Position numbers and translations under genes: made by a program | Part shown: in pieces, positions 18,483 through 27,060 of the stretch | Layout of the letters: each line of letters opens with the position of its first letter | How positions within the stretch are numbered: the stretch's first letter is position 1 | Source: RGIG3102 sp964525015 | Lineage (GTDB): Bacteria; Bacillota; Clostridia; Oscillospirales; Ruminococcaceae | Assembly: GCA_964525015.1 (NCBI GenBank) | Contig: CAZGFY010000009.1 | Span: forward strand, 1-63,306 | Length of the DNA: 63,306 nt | Direction of reading: 5' to 3' | The notes under the pieces: model-generated | Database searches by the model: none | Seen by the model: the letters and a program-made list of their open reading frames with translations, nothing else | Told to the model about the DNA's origin: nothing

Positions 18483-18806
18483 ATGAAACTAATTATTGCA
18501 ATTATCAGCAAAGAAGATGCTCCAGAAGTTTCAGCAGCACTTACTAAGGCAAGATTTTCTGTTACAAAACTTGCAACTACTGGTGGATTTTTAATGGCTG
18601 GCAACATCACACTTTTAATTGGTACTCAAGCAGAAAAAGTTGATGATGCTATTAAAATTATTCAAGAATTTTCACAACAAAGAACTGAAGTTGTTCCATC
18701 AACTGCTACTTACGGTATCGGCGTATCAACAGCTTTCCCTCTAGAAGTTACTATTGGTGGAGCTACAATATTTGTTTTAGATGTAGAAAGATTTGAAAAG
18801 GCGTAA
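18483..18806 (+). CDS. darA: Cyclic-di-AMP receptor DarA (PII-like, YaaQ)
   Basis: This 107-residue PII-like trimeric protein matches DarA/PstA (YaaQ), a cytoplasmic receptor for the second messenger c-di-AMP. Recognisable parts are MKLIIAIISKEDA, the loop region TKLATTGGFLMAGNITLLIG, and the C-terminal half GGATIFVLDVERFEK. Length agrees with the family (about 109). The ATG follows CGGAGG. It precedes holB by only a few bases and the order darA-holB-ricT is that of B. subtilis, where tmk and yaaR are also present; those two are absent here. Confidence 0.96.
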   Translation: MKLIIAIISKEDAPEVSAALTKARFSVTKLATTGGFLMAGNITLLIGTQAEKVDDAIKIIQEFSQQRTEVVPSTATYGIGVSTAFPLEVTIGGATIFVLDVERFEKA

Positions 18807-18810
18807 AAAT

Positions 18811-19671
18811 ATGTATTTAGATAATTATTTTGGTAATGAAAATACCGTTAGAAATTTAGTCGACGGATTTTCACAAGGGAAGCTTCCTCATGCCATTATA
18901 TTAAATGCAAAAGAGGGGCTTGGTGTAAACTTTTTAGCAAAACTACTAGCTTGTAAAATTCTCGATGCTGATTATGAAGATGTTAATAATCAAAAACTAT
19001 CAACCCTTACAATTATTAAAGGCGATGGATTAACAAGTCAGATTAAAGTTAGCGATATTAGAAATATGACTACTGATATTAGTTATTCCTCATTAGAGGG
19101 CGATAAAAAAGTTATTATAATTCAAAACTGCGAAAATTTTAATAGATACTCTGCGAATGCTCTTTTAAAATCCCTTGAAGAACCTAAAGGTAATACGATA
19201 TACATACTAACTACTAACGATTTAACTAAACTTCTTCCAACAATTCGCTCACGCTGTTCTATCTATACCTTAAGCGAGCCTAGTATGGATGAAGTTTTTT
19301 CTTACTTTAAAGACTATACTAGCGATGAAAAATTTAAAAGTGCATATAATATTTATGGAAACAATATCGGATTTATTCAAAAAGCGATAAATAATGAGGA
19401 TGAATACAGCTATTTATATGCAGCAGCTACTGCTTATGATTTAATTTTAAACAACAAAACTTATGATTTATCAAAACTTATGTTTTCTTTTAATAAAAAG
19501 AAGGATGGGTTTAATAAGTTTTTAAAAAATTTAGAATTTATTGTTTCTAAAAAAATTGATGCTAACCATATTAAAATTTTAAAAGTTATTGAAAATTACA
19601 AACAGCACCTGCAAATTAATGTAAATCTTAATTTGCTCCTTGAAAATTTTGTTGTTGAGATAACAAAATAA
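18811..19671 (+). CDS. holB: DNA polymerase III subunit delta'
   Basis: This 286-residue protein is the delta' clamp-loader subunit. It has the AAA+ fold with a degenerate P-loop (AKEGLGVNFLAKLLA), the sensor region YSANALLKSLEEPKGNTIY (about 115-135) and the SRC motif RSRCSIYTL (about 150). It is shorter than B. subtilis HolB (about 329), with a reduced C-terminal collar region. A TTG upstream overlaps the end of darA, but MYLDNYFGNE after GAAAAGG is a better start. The gene is translationally close to darA and upstream of ricT. Confidence 0.93.
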   Translation: MYLDNYFGNENTVRNLVDGFSQGKLPHAIILNAKEGLGVNFLAKLLACKILDADYEDVNNQKLSTLTIIKGDGLTSQIKVSDIRNMTTDISYSSLEGDKKVIIIQNCENFNRYSANALLKSLEEPKGNTIYILTTNDLTKLLPTIRSRCSIYTLSEPSMDEVFSYFKDYTSDEKFKSAYNIYGNNIGFIQKAINNEDEYSYLYAAATAYDLILNNKTYDLSKLMFSFNKKKDGFNKFLKNLEFIVSKKIDANHIKILKVIENYKQHLQINVNLNLLLENFVVEITK

Positions 19672-19673
19672 AT

Positions 19674-19702
19674 TTGCTTTTTTCATCTTAATTGTATATA
19701 AT
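19674..19702 (+). promoter_or_regulatory. Sigma-A promoter of ricT
   Basis: TTGCTT (19674-19679), 17 bp, TATAAT (19697-19702). It begins at the stop codon of holB, so ricT can be transcribed apart from darA-holB. Confidence 0.6.
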
Positions 19703-19780
19703 GAGTTAAGGCATAAAGCTATTTTAATATTTATGCAAAGAAACTGAAAGGAAGATTTTTTATAAATCTTATAATTATAG

Positions 19781-20647
19781 ATGATAAAAGTTGTAGGCAT
19801 ACGATTTAAACCAGGTGGAAAAGTGTATTTCTTTGACCCACTTGATTTAAAAATAAACAAAGATGATTATGTAATTGTTGACACTGTGCGTGGTAAAGAA
19901 TGCGGATTATGCGTTAAAGCTCCGCACAATGTTAGCAAGAATTCAATAGTTAAAGCATTAAAGGCTGTTGAAAAAATTGCTACTAGTAGCGATATTGCAA
20001 AACTTAATAAGAATAAAGAAGATGAGAAGAAAGCTTTTAGCGTTTGCGAGGAGAAAATTCTAGCTCACAAACTAAATATGAAGCTTATAGATGTTGAATA
20101 TACATTTGATAGAGGGAAAATTCTTTTTTATTTTACAAGTGATGCAAGGGTTGATTTTAGAGAGCTTGTTAAAGATTTAGCCTCAGTTTTTAAAACTAGG
20201 ATTGAGCTTCGCCAAATCGGAGTTCGTGATGAAAGCCGTATGTTAAATGGTGTTGGTATTTGCGGACAAACATTTTGCTGTTCAAGATTTTTAGGAGATT
20301 TCACTCCTGTTAGTATAAAAATGGCAAAAGAGCAAAACCTATCTTTAAACCCAACTAAAATTTCTGGCTCTTGTGGCAGATTAATGTGCTGTTTAAGTTT
20401 TGAACAAGACACTTATGAGTATTTAAATAAAATGACACCTAGCGTTGGATCTTTAGTTAAAACTGAAGATGGCAATGGTATCGTTACTGAAAGTATGCTT
20501 TTAAAAGGAAAAGTTAAGGTTCGCCTTGATAAAAACAGAGAAGGTGTGCCAAGAGAATATGAAGTAAAGTCTGTTCAAGTTTTAAAAAAAGGTCGAAACT
20601 TTGTTGATAAACAAGTTGAGGCTGAACTAAAAAAACTTGAAGATTAA
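19781..20647 (+). CDS. ricT: PSP1-domain protein RicT (YaaT)
   Basis: This 288-residue protein matches RicT/YaaT, part of the Fe-S-containing Y-complex (RicA-RicF-RicT) that directs RNase Y to polycistronic mRNAs and influences sporulation and biofilm formation. The PSP1 domain lies in the centre, and the conserved cysteines are GICGQTFCCSRFLGDF (about 165) and GSCGRLMCCLSFEQ (about 202), ligands of the iron-sulfur cluster. The ATG is immediately preceded by an in-frame stop, so it is the first possible start, yet the nearest GAAAGGAAG is 27 nt upstream, separated by a small hairpin. Its partner RNase Y is encoded at 1.9-3.5 kb. Confidence 0.95.
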   Translation: MIKVVGIRFKPGGKVYFFDPLDLKINKDDYVIVDTVRGKECGLCVKAPHNVSKNSIVKALKAVEKIATSSDIAKLNKNKEDEKKAFSVCEEKILAHKLNMKLIDVEYTFDRGKILFYFTSDARVDFRELVKDLASVFKTRIELRQIGVRDESRMLNGVGICGQTFCCSRFLGDFTPVSIKMAKEQNLSLNPTKISGSCGRLMCCLSFEQDTYEYLNKMTPSVGSLVKTEDGNGIVTESMLLKGKVKVRLDKNREGVPREYEVKSVQVLKKGRNFVDKQVEAELKKLED

Positions 20648-20701
20648 AAATAAATACTTGCATATATTTATAATATGTAGTAAACTTTATTTAGTATTTA
20701 G

Positions 20702-20717
20702 ATCGCAGGGGTGCGAT
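20702..20717 (+). repeat. Small hairpin in the ferredoxin leader
   Basis: TCGCA/TGCGA with a GGGG loop, about 35 nt before the ferredoxin start codon. Confidence 0.4.
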
Positions 20718-20752
20718 ATAAATATATAAATGCTTAATGGAGGTATTAAACT

Positions 20753-20923
20753 ATGGCTTACAAAATTAGTGATGCTTGCATCTCATGCGGCGCTTGCGAA
20801 GGCGAATGTCCAGTTTCAGCTATCTCAGATGGCGGTTCTCAATTCGTTATTGATGCAGGAACATGTATCGACTGTGGCGCTTGCGAATCAGCTTGCCCAG
20901 TTTCAGCTATTGCTGCTGAATAA
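20753..20923 (+). CDS. 2[4Fe-4S] ferredoxin
   Basis: This 56-residue protein is a clostridial-type ferredoxin carrying two [4Fe-4S] clusters, a low-potential electron carrier in anaerobic metabolism. Both cluster motifs are complete: CISCGACEGECPVSAIS near the N-terminus and CIDCGACESACPVSAIA near the C-terminus, each CxxCxxCxxxCP. The start MAYKISD follows GGAGG. A longer frame over the same stretch is a shadow of it. The length and the near two-fold repeat are typical of the family. It stands alone with a leader hairpin and a downstream terminator region. Confidence 0.98.
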   Translation: MAYKISDACISCGACEGECPVSAISDGGSQFVIDAGTCIDCGACESACPVSAIAAE

Positions 20924-20983
20924 TTAAAACAAAAATTTAGAGCTTTAGATTTTCTTTAGCTCTTTTTTTGCGCTTAAAACTAA

Positions 20984-21033
20984 GGTGAGTGATATTATCC
21001 AATTTTAAGCTTCCTTGGATTATATCGCTCACC
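20984..21033. repeat. Long imperfect hairpin downstream of the ferredoxin gene
   Basis: A 19-bp stem, GGTGAGTGATATTATCCAA with TTGGATTATATCGCTCACC, encloses a 12-nt loop; only one mismatch and one G-T pair are visible. It is not followed by a U run and has a separate terminator beside it, so it may be a structured RNA or the footprint of a palindromic element. Confidence 0.6.
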
Positions 21034-21040
21034 AAAAAAA

Positions 21041-21080
21041 TAAAAAAGACAAAAAGAAAAATATCTTTTTGTCTTTTTTA
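21041..21080. terminator. Bidirectional terminator between the ferredoxin and DUF896 genes
   Basis: AAAAAAGACAAAAAGA/TCTTTTTGTCTTTTTT stem with a 6-nt loop, T and A runs on the two sides. A weaker hairpin (AGAGCT/AGCTCT plus T run) lies nearer the ferredoxin at 20938-20970. Confidence 0.8.
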
Positions 21081-21205
21081 TTCTTTGGAAACTTTTGAAA
21101 AAACTTATTACAGTTATTAGTATAAACCTTAATTGTGTTGAAATTGTTACAAAACGGTAAAATTATTACAAAATAATTACAAACAATCTTTTTTTGTAAT
21201 CTTTG

Positions 21206-21418
21206 CTATTCTTTTATCCCCAAATCACTCAATTTTTTAACGCTTCCATCTTCCTGCTCAACACTAACGTTGTTTAATTGGTCTATCATATTCTTTCTAA
21301 AGCCTTTAACATAATCTTCCCTTAATTTCTTTTGTTCTGCTAATTCCTCGCTTGTTAGTGGCTGTGTTTTGCTTTTATTGTATAATTCATTTATTCTTTT
21401 AATCTTTTCATCTATCAT
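21206..21418 (-). CDS. DUF896 (UPF0291, YnzC-like) protein
   Basis: This 70-residue helical protein matches the DUF896/UPF0291 family: MIDEKIKRINELYNKSK, then LTSEELAEQKKLREDYVKGF and a short C-terminal extension. Members are small two-helix proteins; B. subtilis YnzC is of this type and its precise role is unclear. The ATG follows AAAGGAG. It is a single gene between two oppositely directed neighbours. Confidence 0.93.
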   Translation of the reverse strand: MIDEKIKRINELYNKSKTQPLTSEELAEQKKLREDYVKGFRKNMIDQLNNVSVEQEDGSVKKLSDLGIKE

Positions 21419-21595
21419 TTTATTATCTCCTTTGATATTTAGTATTAATATTTTATCATATTTTATTTAATATTAAAAGCAAAATTTAAAATCATAGTAT
21501 AATTTATTTAATTTACAATTTATTTTCACTTATTTATGCTATAATTTGTATTATTAAAAATAATATAAACAATTAAAATTCAAGGGGAAATAATT

Positions 21596-22243
21596 ATGTC
21601 TAGCAAGCGATACACCATAGGTGAGGAAATATTTAATAGTATAACGCATGGAATAGGGGCTTTATGCTCTATAATTGGAGCAACTGTTATGATAACATTA
21701 GCAGCTGCATTTGGGAATTTTCCAGCTATTATTAGCAGTGTGATTTTTGGGATTTCTCTTGTTTTACTATACACAATGTCAACTTTATATCACGCTTTTC
21801 CATTTGAAAAGGTTAAAAAAATATTTCGTGTTTTAGACCATGCGGCTATTCCGATATTAATTGCAGGAAGCTACACTCCTTTTTGCTTAGTTTTACTTTC
21901 TGAGAATATAAAGGCTACTTATACAATAATTTTCATTTGGATAATATGCGCTAGTTGCATTACCTTGAATTTTATAAATTTAGAAAAATTTGAAAAACTT
22001 GCACTTATTTTATATATTTTAATGGGTTGGAGCGTTTTGATTTTACTTCCTGATATTATTTCTAGTATTTCACAAGGTGGCCTAATTTTACTAACTCTTG
22101 GCGGACTTAGCTACACTATTGGAATTATTTTTTATAAAATAAAAATTAAATACTTCCACGGAATTTGGCATCTATTCGTAGTGGCTGGCAGTGTTCTTCA
22201 TTATTTATGCGTGGTTATCTATGTATTGCCTTTAACTTACTAA
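21596..22243 (+). CDS. Hemolysin III/TrhA family membrane protein (PAQR type)
   Basis: This 215-residue protein has seven transmembrane segments and the hallmarks of the TrhA/hemolysin III branch of the PAQR superfamily: EEIFNSITHGIGALCSIIG near the start, STLYHAFP (about residue 62), DHAAIPILIAGSYTPF (about 80-95) and the C-terminal GIWHLFVVAGSVLHY. The conserved His and Asp residues could bind zinc. Members affect membrane homeostasis; cytolysis is not established for most of them. The ATG follows AAGGGG. Confidence 0.93.
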   Translation: MSSKRYTIGEEIFNSITHGIGALCSIIGATVMITLAAAFGNFPAIISSVIFGISLVLLYTMSTLYHAFPFEKVKKIFRVLDHAAIPILIAGSYTPFCLVLLSENIKATYTIIFIWIICASCITLNFINLEKFEKLALILYILMGWSVLILLPDIISSISQGGLILLTLGGLSYTIGIIFYKIKIKYFHGIWHLFVVAGSVLHYLCVVIYVLPLTY

Positions 22244-22245
22244 AT

Positions 22246-22282
22246 AAAAAATCTCACTGAATTTATTTTAGTGAGATTTTTA
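22246..22282 (+). terminator. Terminator of the TrhA-like gene
   Basis: AAAAATCTCACT/AGTGAGATTTTT stem plus T run. The same stem recurs at 24104-24141. Confidence 0.88.
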
Positions 22283-22283
22283 T

Positions 22284-22312
22284 TTGTGATATTATTCTTT
22301 TTATGATAAAAT
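22284..22312 (+). promoter_or_regulatory. Promoter of the membrane protein gene at 22348
   Basis: TTGTGA (22284-22289), 17 bp, TAAAAT (22307-22312) with TATGA just before the -10, very like the lysS promoter. Confidence 0.55.
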
Positions 22313-22347
22313 AATATGTATAATTTCAAAAAAGGATTTTTAATTTT

Positions 22348-24099
22348 ATGAATAAATTTTATCTTAAAAAAGATGATACAAAAACTATATTTTTATCAGG
22401 AAGCATCATCGGTTTTTTAGTGTTTATTTTTATTTTCACTTTTTCTAGCCTAAATGTTACTAGTGATTTCTTTTGCAGTGTTGGATTTTTGGAAAATGAT
22501 ATCGCACAGCACTATTCTGGCTGGATGCTTTTTCGCCAATCTGATTGGAGTTTTCCTCTTGGTGTAAGTTTAAACGCTGCCTTTCCTTACGGAACTAGTG
22601 TTTCCTACACCGATTCAATCCCGATTTTTAGTATCTTTTTCAAACTACTTTCTCCAATCCTTCCTTCAACTTTTCAGTTTTTTGGAATTTTTGTAGCTAT
22701 GTCATATTCATTAATGGGTGGATTTTCTGCTATATTAATGAACTTATTTATTAAAAACTATTTTATTAGCTGTCTTAGTGCTGTATTATTTTGCTTTTCT
22801 CCTATTATGATGGAAAGAGCATTTCGCCATACTGCTCTATCCGCTCACTTTTTAATAATTGCCTGCCTTTATTATTATTTTAAAAACAAAGGCAATTGGA
22901 ATTTTAAAAATTCTATCCCTCTTATAATAATAAATACTTTAGCGATTTCTATTCATCCATATTTTCTTCCATTCACTTTTGGTATCTCGTTTGCAGTATT
23001 TTTAGAGTGGGCAATTTCTAAAAAAGAATTTATCAAATCTCTCAGTTTTATTTTAATAAGCCTTTTTTCAGCCTTAGTTTTTGGATACATAATCGGTGCT
23101 TTTTATTCTTTTGACAGCGCTGGTGATATTGGGTATGGGATTTTCTCATTAAATCTTAATTCTTATTTTAATCCTTCGAGTAATCGAATTAATGATTGGT
23201 CGGCTTTTCGCAACCCTTTAGCACTTGCAAGCCCTTATCAAGTTGAAGCGTTTAATTATCTAGGATTTGGAGTTATTTTAGCTATCTTTATATCCTTTTT
23301 AATTTTTGTGTTTTCAAAAAATATTAGAAAAAATGTGCTTGATATTTTAAAATCCTCATACGGATTAATTTTCACAGCTTTGGCGCTAACTATTTTTGCA
23401 CTAACTAACACAATAACATTTCATAGTTTCACTTTAATTTCTATTCCTATTCCTAGTATTATTAGCGATATAGCCTCAATATTTCGTGCTAGTGGCAGAT
23501 TCGGATGGCTACTTCATTATTTATTTTATATCATCGCAATTTTTTGTATCTCTAAAATTAATTTAAAATCGCTTAATATTATTTTATTATCTGTATTTAT
23601 CCTTATTCAAATAATTGATTTATTTCCAGCTATATCCTACAAACAGGATTACTTTAAAAACAGTGCCCCTTATGAAAATGTTCACACTAGAACCAAGGTT
23701 TTAACTGATGAATTTTGGGATGTTCTTTTTAATGATTATAATTCTATGATTTCTATTTTAAATCCATCTAATATAGATAATAACTCTATTGAATATGCCA
23801 TTAGGGCAGGCAAAAAAGATAGTGATATGACTATTAATGTGGCATTTGAAGCTAGAGCAATTAATAATAAAAGAGAAGAGTTTACAGCTTTAGTATACCA
23901 AGATTTATTAAATGGGAATATTGATGAAAATACAATGTATCTTATTGATGACGCAGCTGATTTTTCAAAGTTCATATCAAGTGGAGAATACCAAGCATTT
24001 AATATTAACGGCGAAATTATATTAATTAAATCAAAATACACTGATGCACAGCTTGAAAGCTTTTTAAATTCAAAAACTTTTTCACAAATAAATTTTTAA
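22348..24099 (+). CDS. Polytopic membrane protein resembling DUF6311/GT-C glycosyltransferases
   Basis: This 583-residue protein carries about ten to twelve hydrophobic segments up to residue about 430, then a soluble C-terminal domain of about 150 residues, a layout typical of GT-C enzymes that glycosylate cell-surface polymers. The first outside loop contains ENDIAQHYSGWMLFRQSDW, with an acidic residue placed as in the catalytic loop of such enzymes; this loop and YTDSIPIFSIFFK recall DUF6311 proteins. Assignment to that family is from memory and not certain. The ATG follows AAAGGA. It is a single gene with its own promoter and terminator. Confidence 0.75.
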   Translation: MNKFYLKKDDTKTIFLSGSIIGFLVFIFIFTFSSLNVTSDFFCSVGFLENDIAQHYSGWMLFRQSDWSFPLGVSLNAAFPYGTSVSYTDSIPIFSIFFKLLSPILPSTFQFFGIFVAMSYSLMGGFSAILMNLFIKNYFISCLSAVLFCFSPIMMERAFRHTALSAHFLIIACLYYYFKNKGNWNFKNSIPLIIINTLAISIHPYFLPFTFGISFAVFLEWAISKKEFIKSLSFILISLFSALVFGYIIGAFYSFDSAGDIGYGIFSLNLNSYFNPSSNRINDWSAFRNPLALASPYQVEAFNYLGFGVILAIFISFLIFVFSKNIRKNVLDILKSSYGLIFTALALTIFALTNTITFHSFTLISIPIPSIISDIASIFRASGRFGWLLHYLFYIIAIFCISKINLKSLNIILLSVFILIQIIDLFPAISYKQDYFKNSAPYENVHTRTKVLTDEFWDVLFNDYNSMISILNPSNIDNNSIEYAIRAGKKDSDMTINVAFEARAINNKREEFTALVYQDLLNGNIDENTMYLIDDAADFSKFISSGEYQAFNINGEIILIKSKYTDAQLESFLNSKTFSQINF

Positions 24100-24103
24100 A
24101 ACT

Positions 24104-24141
24104 AAAAAATCTCACTGAAAATAATATTCAGTGAGATTTTT
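24104..24141. terminator. Bidirectional terminator
   Basis: AAAAATCTCACTGAA/TTCAGTGAGATTTTT stem between the convergent membrane protein gene and the ABC transporter lipoprotein gene, with A and T runs on both sides. Confidence 0.9.
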
Positions 24142-24143
24142 AT

Positions 24144-25133
24144 CTATTTTACAAAGCTATCATCAATTATATCACTATATTTTATAATTGCATTTTCTTC
24201 AATTTCGCCTGCATTTTTCATTATATCTATAATTCTATTAAAATCTTCTTCTTTCATATTTGGAGTTTGGCTATATGCACCTATTGCTTTATAATTTTCT
24301 ACTACTAAGGCTATATCATCAAGATCTGTTTCATTAAAAAATGGCTGTATGCTTTTTGCTATATCTTCACTAGAATTATTCATAACAAATTCTTGACCTT
24401 TTTTAATTGCATTTGTAAATTTCTGTATTGTATCATCATCTAAGTCTTCTGCTGCAAAATACGCGGTGTATGGAACAGTTCCCCCTTCTTCTCCAATAGA
24501 GGCAACAATGTACCCTGACCCATCTTTTTCTAAAGCTGATGCTGTTGGCTCAAATGCTGTTACATAATCGCCCTCGCCTGCTACAAATGCCCCTGTCATT
24601 GCTGTAAAATCTATTGTGTCATTAAAGAAAACATCTTGCCCTACAATAAGTCCGTTTTGATTTAAAACATACAATAAAGTCATATATGGCATACCACCTT
24701 TTCTTCCAGGCAGTATGGTTTTTCCTTCCAAATTATCAAAGGAAAAACTTTCGTCTTCTCGTGATATTAAAAATGAGCCATCGCAAGCTGTTAGCTGTGC
24801 AAAAACCTTAGGAACATCTTCTTTTCCTTGAATATGAACGTAAATACTTGCCTCTGCACCAGCAAGGCCAATATCGGCAGCTCCTGTTAAAACAGCTGTC
24901 ATAACATTATCAGCACCACCACCATTTATAAGCTCGATTTCTAGCCCTTCATCTTGAAAGTACCCTTCACTTATTGCCACATATTGTGGTGCGTAGAAAA
25001 TAGAGTGTGTAACCTCGTTTAAAACTATTTTCTCAAGCTCTGCTTCATTGTTAGTATTTTGTGATGTTTTGCAAGCTGTAAGCAGTAAAACACCCATTCC
25101 TATCACTAGAATTAATGCAATAATTTTTTTCAT
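24144..25133 (-). CDS. ABC transporter substrate-binding lipoprotein (NitT/TauT, NMT1-like)
   Basis: This 329-residue lipoprotein has a signal peptide ending in the lipobox LLTAC (Cys about residue 21), then a periplasmic-binding-protein fold of the SsuA/ThiY/NMT1 group: HSIFYAPQYVAISEGYFQDE, GGGADNVMTAVLTGAADIG and a C-terminal helical lobe. It delivers a substrate to the permease and ATPase encoded immediately upstream. The group includes sulfonate, nitrate, taurine and thiamine-precursor importers. The substrate cannot be told from the sequence, and no thiamine-pyrophosphate riboswitch was found in front of the operon. Confidence 0.93.
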   Translation of the reverse strand: MKKIIALILVIGMGVLLLTACKTSQNTNNEAELEKIVLNEVTHSIFYAPQYVAISEGYFQDEGLEIELINGGGADNVMTAVLTGAADIGLAGAEASIYVHIQGKEDVPKVFAQLTACDGSFLISREDESFSFDNLEGKTILPGRKGGMPYMTLLYVLNQNGLIVGQDVFFNDTIDFTAMTGAFVAGEGDYVTAFEPTASALEKDGSGYIVASIGEEGGTVPYTAYFAAEDLDDDTIQKFTNAIKKGQEFVMNNSSEDIAKSIQPFFNETDLDDIALVVENYKAIGAYSQTPNMKEEDFNRIIDIMKNAGEIEENAIIKYSDIIDDSFVK

Positions 25134-25172
25134 ATTTTTTTAACCAAACCTTTCTTATTATCGCTCAATGAA

Positions 25173-25964
25173 TTAATTTTGATTTATCCTTCTTAAAACT
25201 ATTTTTTCTATTAAATTTATAATTGCATACATTAAATATGCAATAACTCCCAAAATAAAGACATTCATCATCACAATGTCCATTCTAAAAACTTGACCTG
25301 CGTACACAATCATATACCCAAGTCCTGCTTTTGAAGTAAGGAACTCACCAGCTATAACACCTACTAAGCTAAGCCCAATATTTATCTTAAAACTTTGAAA
25401 TAACACTGATAAATTATATGGTAAAACAAGCTTTAAAAACACTGATTTTTTATTAGCACCAAAGCTTTCTAGTGCTGTTATTAAATTCTTATCTGTTTTA
25501 TTAAATCCCCCTGAAAGCTCTAAAACAGTAACGATTAAGCTTATTGCAATTGCCATTAAAATTATAGATTTCATATCAGCGCCTGCAAAAACTATTATAA
25601 CGGGTCCAAGGGCAATTTTAGGAAGGCTATTAAGTACCACTAAAAACGGAGATAACACCTTTGTTAAAAATGGAGAAAACCACATCGCTACTGCTATAAA
25701 AAAACCAATTATTACGCCTAGTGAAAATCCAATAACCGTTTCTAAAACTGTTATTGATATATGATATAATAAATCTTTTTGTATTTGCTCTATAAAGGAA
25801 TGTATTATCCTAAGTGGAGATGAAAAAATAAATGGATCGATTATATTAAATCCTGATAATATCTGCCAAACTAATAAAAACAATATCACTATACTAATTT
25901 GAAAATAAATTACTTTATTTTTTTCTTTTTTGATTTTTTTTAAATATTCTTCTCTATATATCAT
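25173..25964 (-). CDS. ABC transporter permease (NitT/TauT type)
   Basis: This permease of about 263 residues has six predicted membrane segments and the cytoplasmic EAA-like loop EALESFGANKKSVFLKLVLP (about 170-190). It follows the ATPase gene and its ATG (25964) overlaps the ATPase stop region by 11 bp, with GGAGG about 12 nt before it; an earlier start at 26000 would lie deep inside the ATPase gene and is less likely. It forms the membrane channel for the lipoprotein-bound substrate. Confidence 0.92.
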   Translation of the reverse strand: MIYREEYLKKIKKEKNKVIYFQISIVILFLLVWQILSGFNIIDPFIFSSPLRIIHSFIEQIQKDLLYHISITVLETVIGFSLGVIIGFFIAVAMWFSPFLTKVLSPFLVVLNSLPKIALGPVIIVFAGADMKSIILMAIAISLIVTVLELSGGFNKTDKNLITALESFGANKKSVFLKLVLPYNLSVLFQSFKINIGLSLVGVIAGEFLTSKAGLGYMIVYAGQVFRMDIVMMNVFILGVIAYLMYAIINLIEKIVLRRINQN

Positions 25965-26724
25965 CGCTTTGCGAAACCTCCTTCCATATATCCTTAACAT
26001 ATTCTTGAAATTTTGCTTCTCTTCTTATTAAAATAGGATTTCTATTATCTGAAAATTCAATATTATATATTTTTTTTACTGTTGCAGGGCGACTTGAAAG
26101 CACTACTATTTTATTTGATAAAGCAACTGCCTCATTTATATCGTGAGTTACCATTAGCATTGTTTTTTCTTCATTTTTTAATATATTAAAAACATCAGCA
26201 CTAACATTTAATCTTGTTTGATAATCTAAGGCTGAAAAAGCTTCATCTAATAATAATAGTTCTGGCTTTACGCATAATGTTCTAATTAGGCTAACTCTTT
26301 GTCGCATTCCTCCTGATAGTGAGCTTGGGAAACTATCTTTAAACTCCCATAGACCATATTTTTTTAAAAGTAAGACTGCGTAATCAATATTTTCCTTAGA
26401 TACTTTCTTTTGAATTTCAAGCCCTAATAAAACATTTTTATAAACTGTTCTCCAAGATAAAAGATTATCACTTTGAAGCATATATCCAATTCTATTATTA
26501 AAACCTTCTAATTTTTTATTTTGAAAATAGATATCTCCTGTATCATTTCTAACGCTTCCAGAAATTATAGAAAGCATTGAACTTTTTCCACATCCACTTG
26601 GCCCTAAAAGGCTCACAAAATCGCCTTTTTCAATATCAAAGCTTATATCTTTAATAGCTAGAGTTTCTTCTTTTATTGTTTGATATCTTAATGATATTTT
26701 TTCTATCTTAAGTATTTTTTCCAT
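25954..26724 (-). CDS. ABC transporter ATP-binding protein (NitT/TauT type)
   Basis: This 256-residue ATPase powers the importer. Motifs visible are Walker A GPSGCGKSS (about residue 42), the Q loop region GYMLQSDNLLSWRTV, signature LSGGMRQR (about 138), Walker B LLLLDEAFSALD and the H loop VTHDINEAVALS. It is the first gene of the ATPase-permease-lipoprotein operon, an order usual for this class. The ATG follows AGAAGGGAA. Confidence 0.96.
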   Translation of the reverse strand: MEKILKIEKISLRYQTIKEETLAIKDISFDIEKGDFVSLLGPSGCGKSSMLSIISGSVRNDTGDIYFQNKKLEGFNNRIGYMLQSDNLLSWRTVYKNVLLGLEIQKKVSKENIDYAVLLLKKYGLWEFKDSFPSSLSGGMRQRVSLIRTLCVKPELLLLDEAFSALDYQTRLNVSADVFNILKNEEKTMLMVTHDINEAVALSNKIVVLSSRPATVKKIYNIEFSDNRNPILIRREAKFQEYVKDIWKEVSQSDDI

Positions 26725-26980
26725 TTTACAACCATTCCCTTCTATAATGGTTTTGAGCTATTTTACTAGAATGATTATATCGCATTTTTGCTATCCTTTT
26801 AATTAAAAAGCACAAAACTTGCATTTTGAATTTATTTTCTTAAAGTTTAATTTTTATACTCTATACACTCTATATAAGTATATTAAAATAAGCATTTTAT
26901 TGTTACTTGCTTTATTTTTTTGCATATTTCAATGTTTTTCACCAAAATAATGTATAATTTTACAAATATTTATATAAATT
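26725..26980. other. Divergent intergenic region before the ABC operon and greA
   Basis: This AT-rich gap carries the greA promoter at its right end. I looked for a TPP or other riboswitch in front of the ABC operon and saw none. A short inverted repeat (AACCATT/AATGGTT) lies about 10-35 bp upstream of the ATPase start and could be an operator. Confidence 0.4.
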
Positions 26981-26996
26981 TTGACATTCCTAGATA

Positions 26997-27025
26997 TTGA
27001 CAATTGCTATATAAATATATATAAT
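26997..27025 (+). promoter_or_regulatory. Consensus sigma-A promoter of greA
   Basis: TTGACA (26997-27002), exactly 17 bp, TATAAT (27020-27025). A second TTGACA at 26981 has no good -10 partner. Confidence 0.8.
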
Positions 27026-27060
27026 ATAGCTATTACTTAGTTTTAAGGAGATAAATAGTA

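Noticed and set aside
20730..20927. 65-residue open frame over the ferredoxin
   Set aside because: Shadow of the ferredoxin gene, which reads in another frame with two complete Fe-S motifs.
26725..27060. TPP riboswitch for the NMT1-like importer
   Set aside because: No conserved thi-box sequence (CTGAGA type) is present.
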